From Aquitalea sp. (GTDB lineage: Bacteria > Pseudomonadota > Gammaproteobacteria > Burkholderiales > Chromobacteriaceae), in NCBI GenBank assembly GCA_019232735.1, contig JAFANL010000029.1, forward strand, positions 1 to 24,892: 24,892 nucleotides of DNA, given 5' to 3'. Positions 1 to 8,149 of the stretch are shown in pieces; within the stretch, counting starts at the first letter, position 1, and every line of letters starts with the position of its first letter. The position numbers and the translations under genes are program-made. The notes under the pieces are model-generated. The model had not been told where the DNA came from and did no database searches. It saw nothing but the letters and a program-made list of their open reading frames with translations.

Positions 1-292
1 GCACCACAGCAATCTTGCCAAAGGAGATGTGCGGGTGGGCATTGTGCTCGGTCACGCCGCCATGGGTGGCCCAGCGGGTATGGCCGATGCCAAGCGTGCC
101 TTGCAGGTTTTCCGCTGCGGCAGCGGCTTCCATCTCGGCCACACGGCCGACACGGCGCACCCGGCTGATGGCGTCGCCGGTATGCACGGCGATGCCGGCG
201 GAATCATAACCACGGTATTCCAGCCGCTTGAGGCCATCCACCAGAACAGGAACCACATTACGCGCCGCAATGGCGCCTACGATGCCACACAT
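1..292 (-). CDS. glmS: Glutamine--fructose-6-phosphate aminotransferase (isomerizing), N-terminal part, cut by window edge
   Basis: GlmS makes glucosamine-6-phosphate from fructose-6-phosphate and glutamine, the entry step of UDP-GlcNAc synthesis for peptidoglycan and lipopolysaccharide. Only the first 97 codons are present. They begin MCGIVGAI, so removal of Met1 exposes the catalytic cysteine of the class II glutamine amidotransferase (Ntn-type) domain. The stretches RLEYRGYDSAG and GHTRWATHGG are the usual GlmS glutaminase motifs that bind glutamine. The isomerase (SIS) half lies beyond the left edge. The ATG overlaps the stop codon of the upstream DeoR-type gene by one base (TAATG), so the two genes are almost certainly co-transcribed and translationally coupled. 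Identity is very secure; nothing can be said about the C-terminal half. Confidence 0.97.
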   Translation of the reverse strand, partial: MCGIVGAIAARNVVPVLVDGLKRLEYRGYDSAGIAVHTGDAISRVRRVGRVAEMEAAAAAENLQGTLGIGHTRWATHGGVTEHNAHPHISFGKIAVV

Positions 293-1083
293 TATTTTCT
301 CCTTGCGCTGTCGCTCGTCGAAGGCGCACAGATCAACGTGATGCCCTTCGCCTTGATGATGTCCCTGGAGGCGGCCGGCAGGGCGTCGTCCGTGATCAGG
401 GTATGAATGTTGTGCCACGGCAATTCCAGATTGGGAATGCGGCGGCCTATCTTGTCCGACTCCACCATCACGATGACTTCGCGTGCCACTTCCGCCATGA
501 CGCGGGACAGGCCCACCAGCTCGTTGAAGGTGGTGGTGCCGCGCTCCAGATCGATGCCATCAGCACCGACAAACAGCTGGTCGAAGTCGTAGGAGCGCAG
601 TACCTGTTCGGCCACCTGCCCCTGGAAGGATTCGGAGTGCGGGTCCCAGGTGCCGCCGGTCATCAGCAGCGTGGGTTCGTTTTCCAGCTCGCGCAGCGCC
701 GCGGCCACGCTCAGTGAATTGGTCATCACCACCAGGCCACGCTTGTTGCCCAGTAGCGGAATCATGCCGCTGGTGGTGGTGCCGCTATCAATGATGATGC
801 GGTTATGGTCGCGGATGCGCTCGGCGGCGGCACGGGCGATATCCAGCTTGCGGTCGGATACCACGCCGATTTCAGGTTCCACCGCCATTTCGCTGGGCAG
901 CGAAACCGCACCGCCGTAACGACGCAGCAGCAGGCCGCCGGTTTCCAGCAGGGCCAGATCCTTGCGGATGGTGACTTCCGAAGTCGCAAAGCGCCGGGTG
1001 AGTTCGTCCACACTCACCTCGCCCCTTTCCTGTACCAGGGTGGCGATGGCGTGGCGGCGCTGTTGCGTGTTTCGTTTGGTCAT
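292..1083 (-). CDS. DeoR/GlpR-family transcriptional regulator, likely controls deoR-glmS
   Basis: This 263-residue protein has the DeoR-family layout. An N-terminal winged helix-turn-helix spans about residues 8-60 (ELTRRFATSEVTIRKDLALLE, then the RRYGGAV wing). A C-terminal sugar-phosphate sensor domain follows, with the DSGTTT phosphate-binding loop near residue 98 and GADGID further on. I chose the ATG at 1083, which starts MTKRNTQQRR; an in-frame extension to 1140 would run through the promoter. It overlaps glmS by one base, so an amino-sugar phosphate such as GlcN6P is a reasonable ligand guess, but that is inference from position. The promoter region carries two inverted repeats with TTTCG/CGAAA arms, probably autoregulatory sites. 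In E. coli glmU and glmS are adjacent; here this regulator sits between them. Confidence 0.9.
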   Translation of the reverse strand: MTKRNTQQRRHAIATLVQERGEVSVDELTRRFATSEVTIRKDLALLETGGLLLRRYGGAVSLPSEMAVEPEIGVVSDRKLDIARAAAERIRDHNRIIIDSGTTTSGMIPLLGNKRGLVVMTNSLSVAAALRELENEPTLLMTGGTWDPHSESFQGQVAEQVLRSYDFDQLFVGADGIDLERGTTTFNELVGLSRVMAEVAREVIVMVESDKIGRRIPNLELPWHNIHTLITDDALPAASRDIIKAKGITLICAPSTSDSARRK

Positions 1084-1090
1084 GCCGATA

Positions 1091-1103
1091 TTTCGTTTCG
1101 AAA
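1091..1103. promoter_or_regulatory. Putative operator O1 (TTTCG-TTT-CGAAA)
   Basis: This is a perfect 5-bp inverted repeat with a 3-bp spacer, between the predicted -10 box of the deoR-type gene and its ATG, at about +3 to +15 from the predicted start site. It shares the TTTCG...CGAAA core with the larger repeat at 1166-1188. Binding here would block transcription initiation. The assignment to the neighbouring regulator is inferred from position. Confidence 0.55.
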
Positions 1104-1106
1104 GTT

Positions 1107-1115
1107 TGTGGATAA
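1107..1115 (-). promoter_or_regulatory. DnaA-box match (TTATCCACA) overlapping deoR-glmS promoter
   Basis: Read on the minus strand this is an exact match to the consensus DnaA box. It overlaps the 3' end of the -10 element of the deoR-glmS promoter. A second, one-mismatch copy (TTATCCGCA) lies on the plus strand at 1280-1288. A single exact 9-mer could occur by chance in a window of this size, so regulation by DnaA is only a possibility. Confidence 0.3.
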
Positions 1116-1140
1116 TAGCAAGCGAAAATTCCGAATGCAA
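1112..1140 (-). promoter_or_regulatory. Sigma-70 type promoter of deoR-glmS operon
   Basis: On the minus strand a TTGCAT -35 element (1135-1140) and a TATTAT -10 element (1112-1117) are separated by exactly 17 bases. The predicted start site is near 1105, about 22 bases ahead of the ATG at 1083. The flanking inverted repeats at 1091-1103 and 1166-1188 bracket this promoter. Confidence 0.65.
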
Positions 1141-1165
1141 TCTCCGCCTCTACCAAATTGACCAT

Positions 1166-1188
1166 TTTTCTTTCGAACCGAAAGAAAA
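1166..1188. promoter_or_regulatory. Putative operator O2 (10-bp arms TTTTCTTTCG / CGAAAGAAAA)
   Basis: This is a perfect inverted repeat with 10-bp arms and a 3-bp AAC spacer. It lies upstream of the -35 box at roughly -61 to -83 from the predicted start site. Its inner half-sites TTTCG/CGAAA match O1 at 1091-1103. The two centres are 80 bp apart, close to eight helical turns, which would suit a repression loop formed by an oligomeric DeoR-family protein. Confidence 0.6.
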
Positions 1189-1212
1189 CGGCAGTACTTC
1201 AGCAAGTAGTGG

Positions 1213-1262
1213 CCCAAAAACAAAACACCCGGCGACTTCCATCACAGAAGTACACCGGGTGT
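1213..1262 (-). terminator. Rho-independent terminator after glmU
   Basis: Read on the minus strand, ACACCCGG (1255-1262) pairs with CCGGGTGT (1225-1232), and inner ACTTC/GAAGT arms extend the hairpin. A T-rich tail, TTTTGTTTTTGG, follows at about 1213-1224. It lies about 30 bases past the glmU stop and separates glmU from the deoR-glmS promoter. Confidence 0.85.
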
Positions 1263-1289
1263 CGCACGGCCTTAGACAATTATCCGCAA

Positions 1290-2654
1290 TCAGCTTTTTT
1301 TCTGCGGACGCTTCCAGCCAGCAATGGTCACCTGACGGGCGCGTGCCACGGTCAGGGCATCTGCCGGGGCGGTACGGCTGATCACCGAGCCCGCGCCCAC
1401 GGTGGCACCGCTTTCCAGGGTGACCGGAGCCACCATCAGGGTGCCGGAACCGACAAAGACATTGTCGCCGATCACAGTCTTGAACTTGTTCACGCCATCG
1501 TAATTGCAGGTCACCGAGCCAGCGCCCACATTCACTTTGCTGCCGATTTCGGCATCACCAATGTAGGTGAGGTGATTGACCTTGGAACCCAGGCCAACCG
1601 TGCTCTTTTTGATTTCAACAAAATTGCCGATATGCACTTCGTCGGCCAGCACGGCACCAGGGCGCAGACGGGCATACGGGCCGAGGCGGCAATCAGCCCC
1701 TACCACGGCATCTTCCAGATGCGAGAAGGCGGCGATACGGGTGCCGGCAGCCACCTTGACGTTTTTCAGCACACAGTTGGCACCGATTTCGACATTGTCG
1801 CCCAGCTCGACTGCACCTTCGAATACGCAGTTGACATCGATGCTGACGTCACGGCCATGCAATAGCTGACCGCGGATATCGATGCGCGCCGGGTCAGCCA
1901 GTGTGACGCCGGCAGTCAGCAATGCACGCGCCTGATTCTGTTGCAGGATGCGCTCCAGCTCGGCCAGTTGCAGCTTGTTATTCACACCGGCTGCCTCCCA
2001 GGATGCCGCCACACTGGCGCTCTCCACCGGCACGCCGGCCGCGACCGCCAGCTCCAGTACATCGGTCAGATAGTATTCACCCTGGGCATTGCCATTGCGC
2101 AGGGCCTGCAGCCATGCACCCAGCTGAGCATTGGGCAGCACCATCATGCCGGTATTGATTTCACGGATGGCCAGCTGTTCCGGCGTGCAATCCTTGTGTT
2201 CGACAATGGCCTTGAGCTTGCCGTCGCTGCCACGCAGCATGCGGCCATAACCGCTGGCATCGTCCAGTACGTCGGTCAGCACCGCCATGCCATCGCCGGC
2301 AGCGCTCAGCAGTTGTTGCAGGGTCTCGCTGGTGGTCAACGGCACGTCGCCGTACAGCACCAGGGTCTTGCCGCTATCCGGCAGTGCCGGCAGCGCCATT
2401 TTCAAGGCATGGCCCGTGCCCAGCTGTTCGGCCTGTTCGGCCCAGATGATGTCCTCATCCTTGATGGCCTGGCGCACCTGGTCGCCACCAAAACCATAGA
2501 CCACCACCAGGCGCGTCGGATTCAGTGTTCTGGCGGTGGCGATGACCCGCGCCAACATCGGTGCGCCACCGATGGGATGCAATACCTTGGGCTTGGCGGA
2601 GTACATGCGGGTACCCTTGCCTGCTGCCAGAATGACAATACTGAGGCTATCCAT
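1290..2654 (-). CDS. glmU: Bifunctional UDP-N-acetylglucosamine pyrophosphorylase / glucosamine-1-phosphate N-acetyltransferase
   Basis: GlmU acetylates glucosamine-1-phosphate with acetyl-CoA and then couples it to UTP, giving UDP-GlcNAc, the precursor for peptidoglycan and lipid A. At 454 residues it has the normal length. The N-terminal nucleotidyltransferase shows LAAGKGTRM at residues 9-17 with PKVLHPIGG just after, and LYGDVPL near residue 100. From about residue 250 the sequence becomes hexapeptide repeats of a left-handed beta helix, including VEIKKSTVGLGSKVNHLTYIGD and the acetyltransferase motif TCNYDGVNKFKT. The atpC-glmU order is the same as in E. coli. A strong terminator between atpC and glmU suggests that glmU is only partly expressed with the ATP synthase genes; no strong separate promoter is visible. 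Confidence 0.97.
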   Translation of the reverse strand: MDSLSIVILAAGKGTRMYSAKPKVLHPIGGAPMLARVIATARTLNPTRLVVVYGFGGDQVRQAIKDEDIIWAEQAEQLGTGHALKMALPALPDSGKTLVLYGDVPLTTSETLQQLLSAAGDGMAVLTDVLDDASGYGRMLRGSDGKLKAIVEHKDCTPEQLAIREINTGMMVLPNAQLGAWLQALRNGNAQGEYYLTDVLELAVAAGVPVESASVAASWEAAGVNNKLQLAELERILQQNQARALLTAGVTLADPARIDIRGQLLHGRDVSIDVNCVFEGAVELGDNVEIGANCVLKNVKVAAGTRIAAFSHLEDAVVGADCRLGPYARLRPGAVLADEVHIGNFVEIKKSTVGLGSKVNHLTYIGDAEIGSKVNVGAGSVTCNYDGVNKFKTVIGDNVFVGSGTLMVAPVTLESGATVGAGSVISRTAPADALTVARARQVTIAGWKRPQKKS

Positions 2655-2690
2655 GCGAACTCTTTACTGGGCAAAAATGATGCAGAAATG

Positions 2691-2718
2691 AAAAAGGCTG
2701 CCACATCAGTGGCAGCCT
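2691..2718 (-). terminator. Terminator after the atp operon
   Basis: On the minus strand AGGCTGCCAC (2709-2718) and GTGGCAGCCT (2695-2704) form a perfect 10-bp stem around a TGAT loop, followed by a run of Ts. It lies 29 bases downstream of the atpC stop and just ahead of glmU. Confidence 0.9.
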
Positions 2719-2747
2719 GCAACTATACACGATTCGTTCCCGCGCTT

Positions 2748-3170
2748 TTAGTGCACGCGCTTCTTGAGATAGTCCAGCGCCTTGAGCTGGGCAATGGCCA
2801 CTGCCAGGGCAGCGTGAGCCTTTGCCGTGCTCAGGTCGTCGGTAGCATGCTGCAGAGATTCTTCTGCTGCACGCTTCGCCTCATTGGCGCGAGCTTCGTC
2901 GAGATCCTCGCCGCGGATCGCCGTATCAGCCAGGACGGTGATGTGGGTGGGCTGCACTTCCAGCATGCCGCCGGAGACAGCCACCAACACTTCTTCCTTG
3001 CTACCCGGTACGGTCATGCGCAGTACACCGGGCTTGATACGGGTCAGGAGCGGCACGTGTCGCGGATAGACACCAATCTCACCTTCCAGCGCCGGAGCGA
3101 CCAGAAACTCGGCTTCACCCGAGTAGATGAGTTGTTCGGTGCTGACCACTTCCACATGCATCTTGGACAT
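2748..3170 (-). CDS. atpC: F1Fo ATP synthase epsilon subunit
   Basis: Epsilon is part of the F1 central stalk. It links gamma to the c-ring and inhibits ATP hydrolysis. The 140-residue protein starts MSKMHVEVVSTEQLIYSGEA and shows the beta-sandwich motifs GEIGVYPRHVPLLTRIKPG and GGMLEVQPTHITVLADTA. A helical C-terminal hairpin (about residues 90-138) follows. It is the last gene of the atp operon, 15 bases after atpD, and precedes a strong terminator. Confidence 0.97.
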   Translation of the reverse strand: MSKMHVEVVSTEQLIYSGEAEFLVAPALEGEIGVYPRHVPLLTRIKPGVLRMTVPGSKEEVLVAVSGGMLEVQPTHITVLADTAIRGEDLDEARANEAKRAAEESLQHATDDLSTAKAHAALAVAIAQLKALDYLKKRVH

Positions 3171-3185
3171 AAGCCCTCTCCTTAA

Positions 3186-4580
3186 TTAAAGGGTCTTGGC
3201 TTTCTCAGCAGCTTCTTCGATCGCACCAACCATGTAGAACGCTTGTTCCGGCAGGTGGTCGTATTCGCCAGCGAGAATCGCCTTGAAGCCCTTGATGGTG
3301 TCGCGCAGGGAGACGTATTTGCCCGGGGAACCGGTAAATACTTCAGCTACGTGGAAGGGCTGGGACAGGAAGCGCTGGATCTTACGAGCGCGTGCCACCA
3401 CCAGCTTGTCGTCTTCCGACAGCTCGTCCATACCCAGAATCGCGATGATGTCGCGCAGTTCCTTGTAGCGTTGCAGCGTGGATTGCACGCCACGGGCTAC
3501 GGAGTAGTGCTCGTCACCAACCACCAGCGGGTCCAGCTGACGCGAGGTCGAGTCCAGCGGATCCACGGCCGGGTAGATACCCAGGGCAGCGATGTCACGG
3601 GACAGAACCACGGTAGCGTCCAAGTGGGCGAAGGTGGTTGCCGGAGACGGGTCGGTCAAGTCATCCGCAGGGACGTAAACGGCCTGGATGGAGGTAATGG
3701 AACCATCCTTGGTCGAGGTAATACGTTCTTGCAGACGGCCCATTTCTTCGGCCAGCGTCGGCTGGTAACCCACTGCGGAAGGCATACGGCCCAAGAGAGC
3801 GGATACTTCGGTACCGGCCAGGGTGTAACGGTAGATGTTGTCTACGAACAGCAGAACGTCACGGCCTTTGCCGGAAGCGTCCTTCTCGTCACGGAAATGC
3901 TCGGCCATGGTCAGACCGGTCAGTGCAACGCGCAGACGGTTGCCCGGCGGCTCGTTCATCTGGCCATACACCATCGCTACCTTGTCCAGGACGTTGGAGT
4001 CCTTCATTTCGTGGTAGAAGTCGTTACCTTCACGGGTACGCTCACCTACACCAGCGAACACGGACAGACCGGAGTGGGCCTTCGCGATGTTGTTGATCAG
4101 TTCCATCATGTTCACGGTCTTGCCTACACCGGCACCGCCGAACAGACCAACCTTACCACCCTTGGCAAACGGGCAGAGCAGGTCAATCACCTTGATGCCG
4201 GTTTCCAACAGGTCGGTAGCGGAAGACAGCTCGTCAAACTTCGGAGCGGACTGGTGAATGGCGCGACGTGCGTCGGTAGCCACCGGACCAGCTTCGTCAA
4301 CCGGGTTACCCAGTACGTCCATGATGCGACCCAGGGTGGCGTTACCAACCGGCACCGAAATCGGTGCGCCGGTGTTGGCTACAGCCATGCCACGCTTCAG
4401 GCCGTCCGAGCTACCCATCGCAATGGTACGGACCACGCCGTCGCCCAGCTGTTGCTGGACTTCGAGCGTCAGGTCAGCGTCAACCAGCTTCAGGGCATCA
4501 TAAACCTTCGGCATGGCGTCGCGCGGGAATTCCACGTCGATCACCGCACCAATGATTTGTACGATTTTGCCTTGGCTCAT
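3186..4580 (-). CDS. atpD: F1Fo ATP synthase beta subunit (catalytic)
   Basis: Beta carries the catalytic nucleotide sites of F1 on the cytoplasmic side of the inner membrane. The 464-residue protein has the P-loop GGAGVGKT at residues 148-155 and the catalytic glutamate in GERTREGND (Glu180, equivalent to E. coli betaE181). The strongly conserved VDNIYRYTLAGTEVSALLGR stretch and the C-terminal DELSEEDK-like helix (DELSEDDKLVVARARK) are also present. All key residues are intact and the length is standard. It lies between atpG and atpC. Confidence 0.99.
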   Translation of the reverse strand: MSQGKIVQIIGAVIDVEFPRDAMPKVYDALKLVDADLTLEVQQQLGDGVVRTIAMGSSDGLKRGMAVANTGAPISVPVGNATLGRIMDVLGNPVDEAGPVATDARRAIHQSAPKFDELSSATDLLETGIKVIDLLCPFAKGGKVGLFGGAGVGKTVNMMELINNIAKAHSGLSVFAGVGERTREGNDFYHEMKDSNVLDKVAMVYGQMNEPPGNRLRVALTGLTMAEHFRDEKDASGKGRDVLLFVDNIYRYTLAGTEVSALLGRMPSAVGYQPTLAEEMGRLQERITSTKDGSITSIQAVYVPADDLTDPSPATTFAHLDATVVLSRDIAALGIYPAVDPLDSTSRQLDPLVVGDEHYSVARGVQSTLQRYKELRDIIAILGMDELSEDDKLVVARARKIQRFLSQPFHVAEVFTGSPGKYVSLRDTIKGFKAILAGEYDHLPEQAFYMVGAIEEAAEKAKTL

Positions 4581-4622
4581 TATCGGTTCCTAAACATTTA
4601 ACTTTTACAGTCTGTGAACGGC

Positions 4623-5489
4623 TTACACCGCTGCGGCACCAGCCACAATCTCAGACAGCTCAGTGGTAATCGCCGCTTGACGGGCCTTGTTGTACACAAG
4701 GCGCAGCTGCTTGATCGTATTACCTGCGTTGTCGGTTGCGGCTTTCATGGCCACCATACGCGCTGCCTGTTCGGAAGCCATATTTTCGGCCAGAGCCTGA
4801 TACACCACCGACTCCAGGTAACGCTTGACCAAGAACTCCATCAGGCTGGGGGCATCCGGTTCGTAGAGGTAATCCCACGAATGCGAGTGCTCCACCACCA
4901 TGTGTTGCGGAGTCAACGGCAGGAGCTGTTCGAGCGTCGGTTCCTGTTTCATCGTGTTGATGAAACCGGAATAGACGATGTAAACCGCGTCCAGTTCGCC
5001 TTCAGCGTACTGTTTGAACAGCACTGTAAGCGGGCCAATTAGTTTGTCCATCTTCGGCACATCGCCGAGCTGGACTGCGCTTGCCACAACATTGAGGCGA
5101 GCACGCTGGCAGGCAGCAACGGCCTTCTGGCCGAGGCAGCACACGTCGATTTCGACGTCTTGTTCCTGCAGTTCCTTGACCTTGGCATAGAAGCGCTTGA
5201 ACGAGTTCACGTTCAGGCCGCCACACAGGCCCTTGTCGGAGGACACCAGGATGATACCAGCGCGCTTGACAACGTCACGGCGTGCAAGCAGTGGATGACC
5301 AAGATCCGCGTTTGCCTGAGCAAGGTGCGCCATAACCGTGCGCACCTTCTCAGCATAAGGACGGGCAGCGCGCATACGCTCTTGCGTTTTGCGCATCTTG
5401 GAGGTTGACACCATTTGCATCGCGCGAGTGATCTTCTGCGTGTTTTGCACGCTTCGGATCTTGGTGAGAATCTCTTTACCGACTGCCAT
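4623..5489 (-). CDS. atpG: F1Fo ATP synthase gamma subunit
   Basis: Gamma is the rotating central shaft of F1. The 288-residue protein begins MAVGKEILTKIRSVQNTQKI with the typical TRAMQMVSTSKMRK helix, has SSDKGLCGGLNVN in the middle, and ends with the conserved RMVAMKAATDNAGNTI plus KARQAAITTELSEIV helix that enters the alpha3beta3 core. It sits between atpA and atpD in the usual order. Confidence 0.98.
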   Translation of the reverse strand: MAVGKEILTKIRSVQNTQKITRAMQMVSTSKMRKTQERMRAARPYAEKVRTVMAHLAQANADLGHPLLARRDVVKRAGIILVSSDKGLCGGLNVNSFKRFYAKVKELQEQDVEIDVCCLGQKAVAACQRARLNVVASAVQLGDVPKMDKLIGPLTVLFKQYAEGELDAVYIVYSGFINTMKQEPTLEQLLPLTPQHMVVEHSHSWDYLYEPDAPSLMEFLVKRYLESVVYQALAENMASEQAARMVAMKAATDNAGNTIKQLRLVYNKARQAAITTELSEIVAGAAAV

Positions 5490-5528
5490 TCCTGAACCTT
5501 TCTTTAGCTACGACGTGAGTCGAAAGGC

Positions 5529-7073
5529 TCAGTTGAAGCTGTAGCCAGCCTTGAACGATTCCATCGCCTTGGCCAGTACCTTCTCGTTGTCGCCGGACAG
5601 GTCGCCCGAAGCGTTAACGGTGGCCAGCAGGTCGCTGTGGTTCGCACGCACGTAGGCGAGGAACTCAGCTTCGAATGCCAGGGCCTTTTTCACCGGAACG
5701 TCTTCGTAGCTGCCCTTGTTCACAGCCCACAGGGTCAGTGCCATTTCGGCAGTGGCCAGCGGTACGAACTGCTTCTGCTTCATCAGTTCGGTAACCACTT
5801 CACCGTGTTGCAGCTGCTTACGGGTAGCTTCGTCCAGGTCGGAAGCAAACTGCGAGAACGCAGCCAGTTCGCGATACTGGGCCAGTGCCAGACGGATACC
5901 GCCACCGAGCTTCTTGATGACCTTGGTCTGGGCCGCACCACCCACGCGGGATACCGAGATACCGGCGTTGATGGCCGGACGGATACCTGCGTTGAAGAGG
6001 TCGGATTCCAGGAAGATCTGGCCGTCGGTGATGGAAATCACGTTGGTCGGAACGAAGGCGGAAACGTCACCAGCCTGGGTTTCAATGATAGGCAGTGCGG
6101 TCAGCGAACCGGTCTTGCCCTTCACTTCGCCCTTGGTCAGTTTTTCTACTTCGTCCTCGTTGATGCGGGAAGCGCGTTCCAGCAGACGGGAGTGCAGGTA
6201 GAAAACGTCACCCGGGTAAGCTTCACGGCCCGGCGGACGACGCAGCAGCAGGGAGATCTGACGGTAGGCAACGGCTTGCTTGGACAAGTCATCGTATACG
6301 ATCAGTGCATCTTCGCCGCGGTCGCGGAAGTATTCGCCCATCGCGCAACCGGAGTACGGGGCGATGAACTGCAGGGCAGCGGCTTCGGAAGCGGTAGCGG
6401 CTACGATGATGGTGTGACCCAGTGCACCGTGCTCTTCCAGCTTGCGTACCACGTTGGCAATGGAGGAGGCTTTTTGACCTACGGCAACGTAGATACAAAC
6501 AACGCCAGTGCCTTTTTGATTGATGATGGCGTCCAGAGCAACGGCGGTCTTGCCGGTCTGACGGTCGCCAATGATCAGCTCACGCTGGCCACGGCCTACC
6601 GGTACCATGGAGTCAATCGCCTTCAGGCCAGTCTGCATCGGCTGGGATACCGACTGACGCGCAATCACGCCCGGCGCGATCTTTTCGATCGGGCTGGACA
6701 GCTTGGCGTTGATCGGGCCCTTGCCGTCAATCGGCTGACCCAGAGCATTGACTACACGGCCCACCAGTTCCGGACCTACCGGCACTTCCAGAATGCGACC
6801 GGTACACTTGACTTCGTCGCCTTCGGAAATGTGTTCGTACTCACCCAGAACCACGGCGCCGACAAAGTCGCGCTCCAGGTTCATGGCGAGGCCGTAGGTG
6901 TTGCCCGGGAACTCGAGCATTTCGCCCTGCATCACGTCTGCCAGACCGTGGACACGAACGATACCGTCGGTCACGGAAATTACCGTACCCTTGGTACGGA
7001 CTTCAGCGCCTTCAGCCAGGTTCTGAATCTTGGCCTTGATCAGATCGCTGATTTCAGAGGGGTTCAACTGCAT
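5529..7073 (-). CDS. atpA: F1Fo ATP synthase alpha subunit
   Basis: Alpha forms the F1 hexamer with beta and binds nucleotide at the non-catalytic sites. The 514-residue protein has the P-loop GDRQTGKT at residues 169-176 and the catalytic arginine finger in GISVSRVGGAAQ (Arg376, same number as in E. coli). The N-terminal beta-barrel starts MQLNPSEISDLIKAKI. There is no sign of damage. The ATG is 8 bases past the atpH stop. Confidence 0.99.
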   Translation of the reverse strand: MQLNPSEISDLIKAKIQNLAEGAEVRTKGTVISVTDGIVRVHGLADVMQGEMLEFPGNTYGLAMNLERDFVGAVVLGEYEHISEGDEVKCTGRILEVPVGPELVGRVVNALGQPIDGKGPINAKLSSPIEKIAPGVIARQSVSQPMQTGLKAIDSMVPVGRGQRELIIGDRQTGKTAVALDAIINQKGTGVVCIYVAVGQKASSIANVVRKLEEHGALGHTIIVAATASEAAALQFIAPYSGCAMGEYFRDRGEDALIVYDDLSKQAVAYRQISLLLRRPPGREAYPGDVFYLHSRLLERASRINEDEVEKLTKGEVKGKTGSLTALPIIETQAGDVSAFVPTNVISITDGQIFLESDLFNAGIRPAINAGISVSRVGGAAQTKVIKKLGGGIRLALAQYRELAAFSQFASDLDEATRKQLQHGEVVTELMKQKQFVPLATAEMALTLWAVNKGSYEDVPVKKALAFEAEFLAYVRANHSDLLATVNASGDLSGDNEKVLAKAMESFKAGYSFN

Positions 7074-7081
7074 GATCTCTC

Positions 7082-7618
7082 CTAATTCTTGAGGCTTGCC
7101 GCCATCGCTTGCAGCTTGCCGCGCACGGAACTGTCGATGACATCGTCACCGACCAGCACGCGCACACCACCGATCAGATCGGCATTGTCACGCACATCAA
7201 GACGTACGGTTTTGCCGTACTGCTTGGAAAGCGTGCTGGTGAGTTCGGCTTTCTGTTCTTCGGTCAGCGGGAACGCCGTTTCAACTTGCGCATCAACGAT
7301 GTTTTCCGCTTCAGCCTTGAACAGTTCAAACTGACTGGCGATATGCGGCAGCAGCATCAGGCGGTGGTTCTCGATCAGGGCGACCAGAAAGTTTTTTACG
7401 CTTTCGTTGGCACGCTCGCCGAGTACTTCCAGCATCAGCGCCTCAACCTCTTTTGCGGTATGTTTCGGATTGGTGACAACTTCAACCATATCCGGGTTGT
7501 TCACCATGGCAGCCAGCCACGCAAGCGCATCGGACCACTGGTCCAGCGTACGCGTTTCGGTGGCGAGGCTGTATACCGCTTCGGCGTAGGGCCTTGCGAC
7601 GGTAATGAGTTCTGCCAT
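7082..7618 (-). CDS. atpH: F1Fo ATP synthase delta subunit
   Basis: Delta joins the b-subunit peripheral stalk to the top of F1. The protein is 178 residues, the normal size. It begins MAELITVARPYAEAVYSLA, the usual OSCP/delta opening, and ends with the conserved DLIGGVRVLVGDDVIDSSVR segment. It lies 7 bases after atpF and 8 bases before atpA. Confidence 0.97.
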   Translation of the reverse strand: MAELITVARPYAEAVYSLATETRTLDQWSDALAWLAAMVNNPDMVEVVTNPKHTAKEVEALMLEVLGERANESVKNFLVALIENHRLMLLPHIASQFELFKAEAENIVDAQVETAFPLTEEQKAELTSTLSKQYGKTVRLDVRDNADLIGGVRVLVGDDVIDSSVRGKLQAMAASLKN

Positions 7619-7625
7619 GAGTTAA

Positions 7626-8096
7626 TTAAAACTCCGCTTTGATGGAGGAAAGCAGGTCGGCGTGCTTGGCTGCATCGATCTCTTTGCGCAGGATCTTCTC
7701 TGCGCCAACTACGGCCAGCTGGGCCACATGCTCACGCAGGGCTTCCTTGGCACGCATAACTTCCTGATCGATCTGACCCTTGGCGTCGGCCACAATGCGG
7801 GCACCTTCGGTGCTGGCATTATCCTTGGCTTCGTCCACGATCTGGGTAGCACGCTTTTCAGCAGTGGCAATGATTTCCATTGCTTGCTGCTTGGCCTTGC
7901 GAACTTCGTCCGCAACGCGCTTTTCAGCGGCTTCCAGATCTTGCTTGCCACGTTCTGCAGCGGCCAGGCCGTCTGCAATACGCTTGGCACGCTCTTCCAT
8001 CATATTGGTAAGCGGAGGCCAAACAAACTTCATGGTGAACCATACCAGGATGGCGAACGTGATCGCCTGGCCCAGTAGTGTTACGTTAAATTCCAC
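7626..8096 (-). CDS. atpF: F1Fo ATP synthase b subunit
   Basis: Subunit b is the peripheral stalk that stops F1 from turning with the rotor. The 156-residue protein has one N-terminal membrane helix (about residues 5-26, with the typical FVWPPL boundary). A long charged helical domain rich in Ala, Glu and Lys follows, expected to form the b2 dimer. Length and placement between atpE and atpH are standard. Confidence 0.97.
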   Translation of the reverse strand: MEFNVTLLGQAITFAILVWFTMKFVWPPLTNMMEERAKRIADGLAAAERGKQDLEAAEKRVADEVRKAKQQAMEIIATAEKRATQIVDEAKDNASTEGARIVADAKGQIDQEVMRAKEALREHVAQLAVVGAEKILRKEIDAAKHADLLSSIKAEF

Positions 8097-8149
8097 GCTT
8101 GTTTTCCTCCAGAAAAAGACTTCTACACCAACCGTTTACTGACTAGAAA

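Noticed and set aside
292..1140. Upstream start for the DeoR-type regulator at 1140
   Set aside because: It would place the -10, the -35 and the DnaA-box match inside the coding sequence. The DeoR family N-terminus fits the ATG at 1083.
3243..4601. 452-codon open frame on the plus strand opposite atpD
   Set aside because: It is a shadow of atpD, with His/Gln/Val-rich low-information sequence and no family resemblance.
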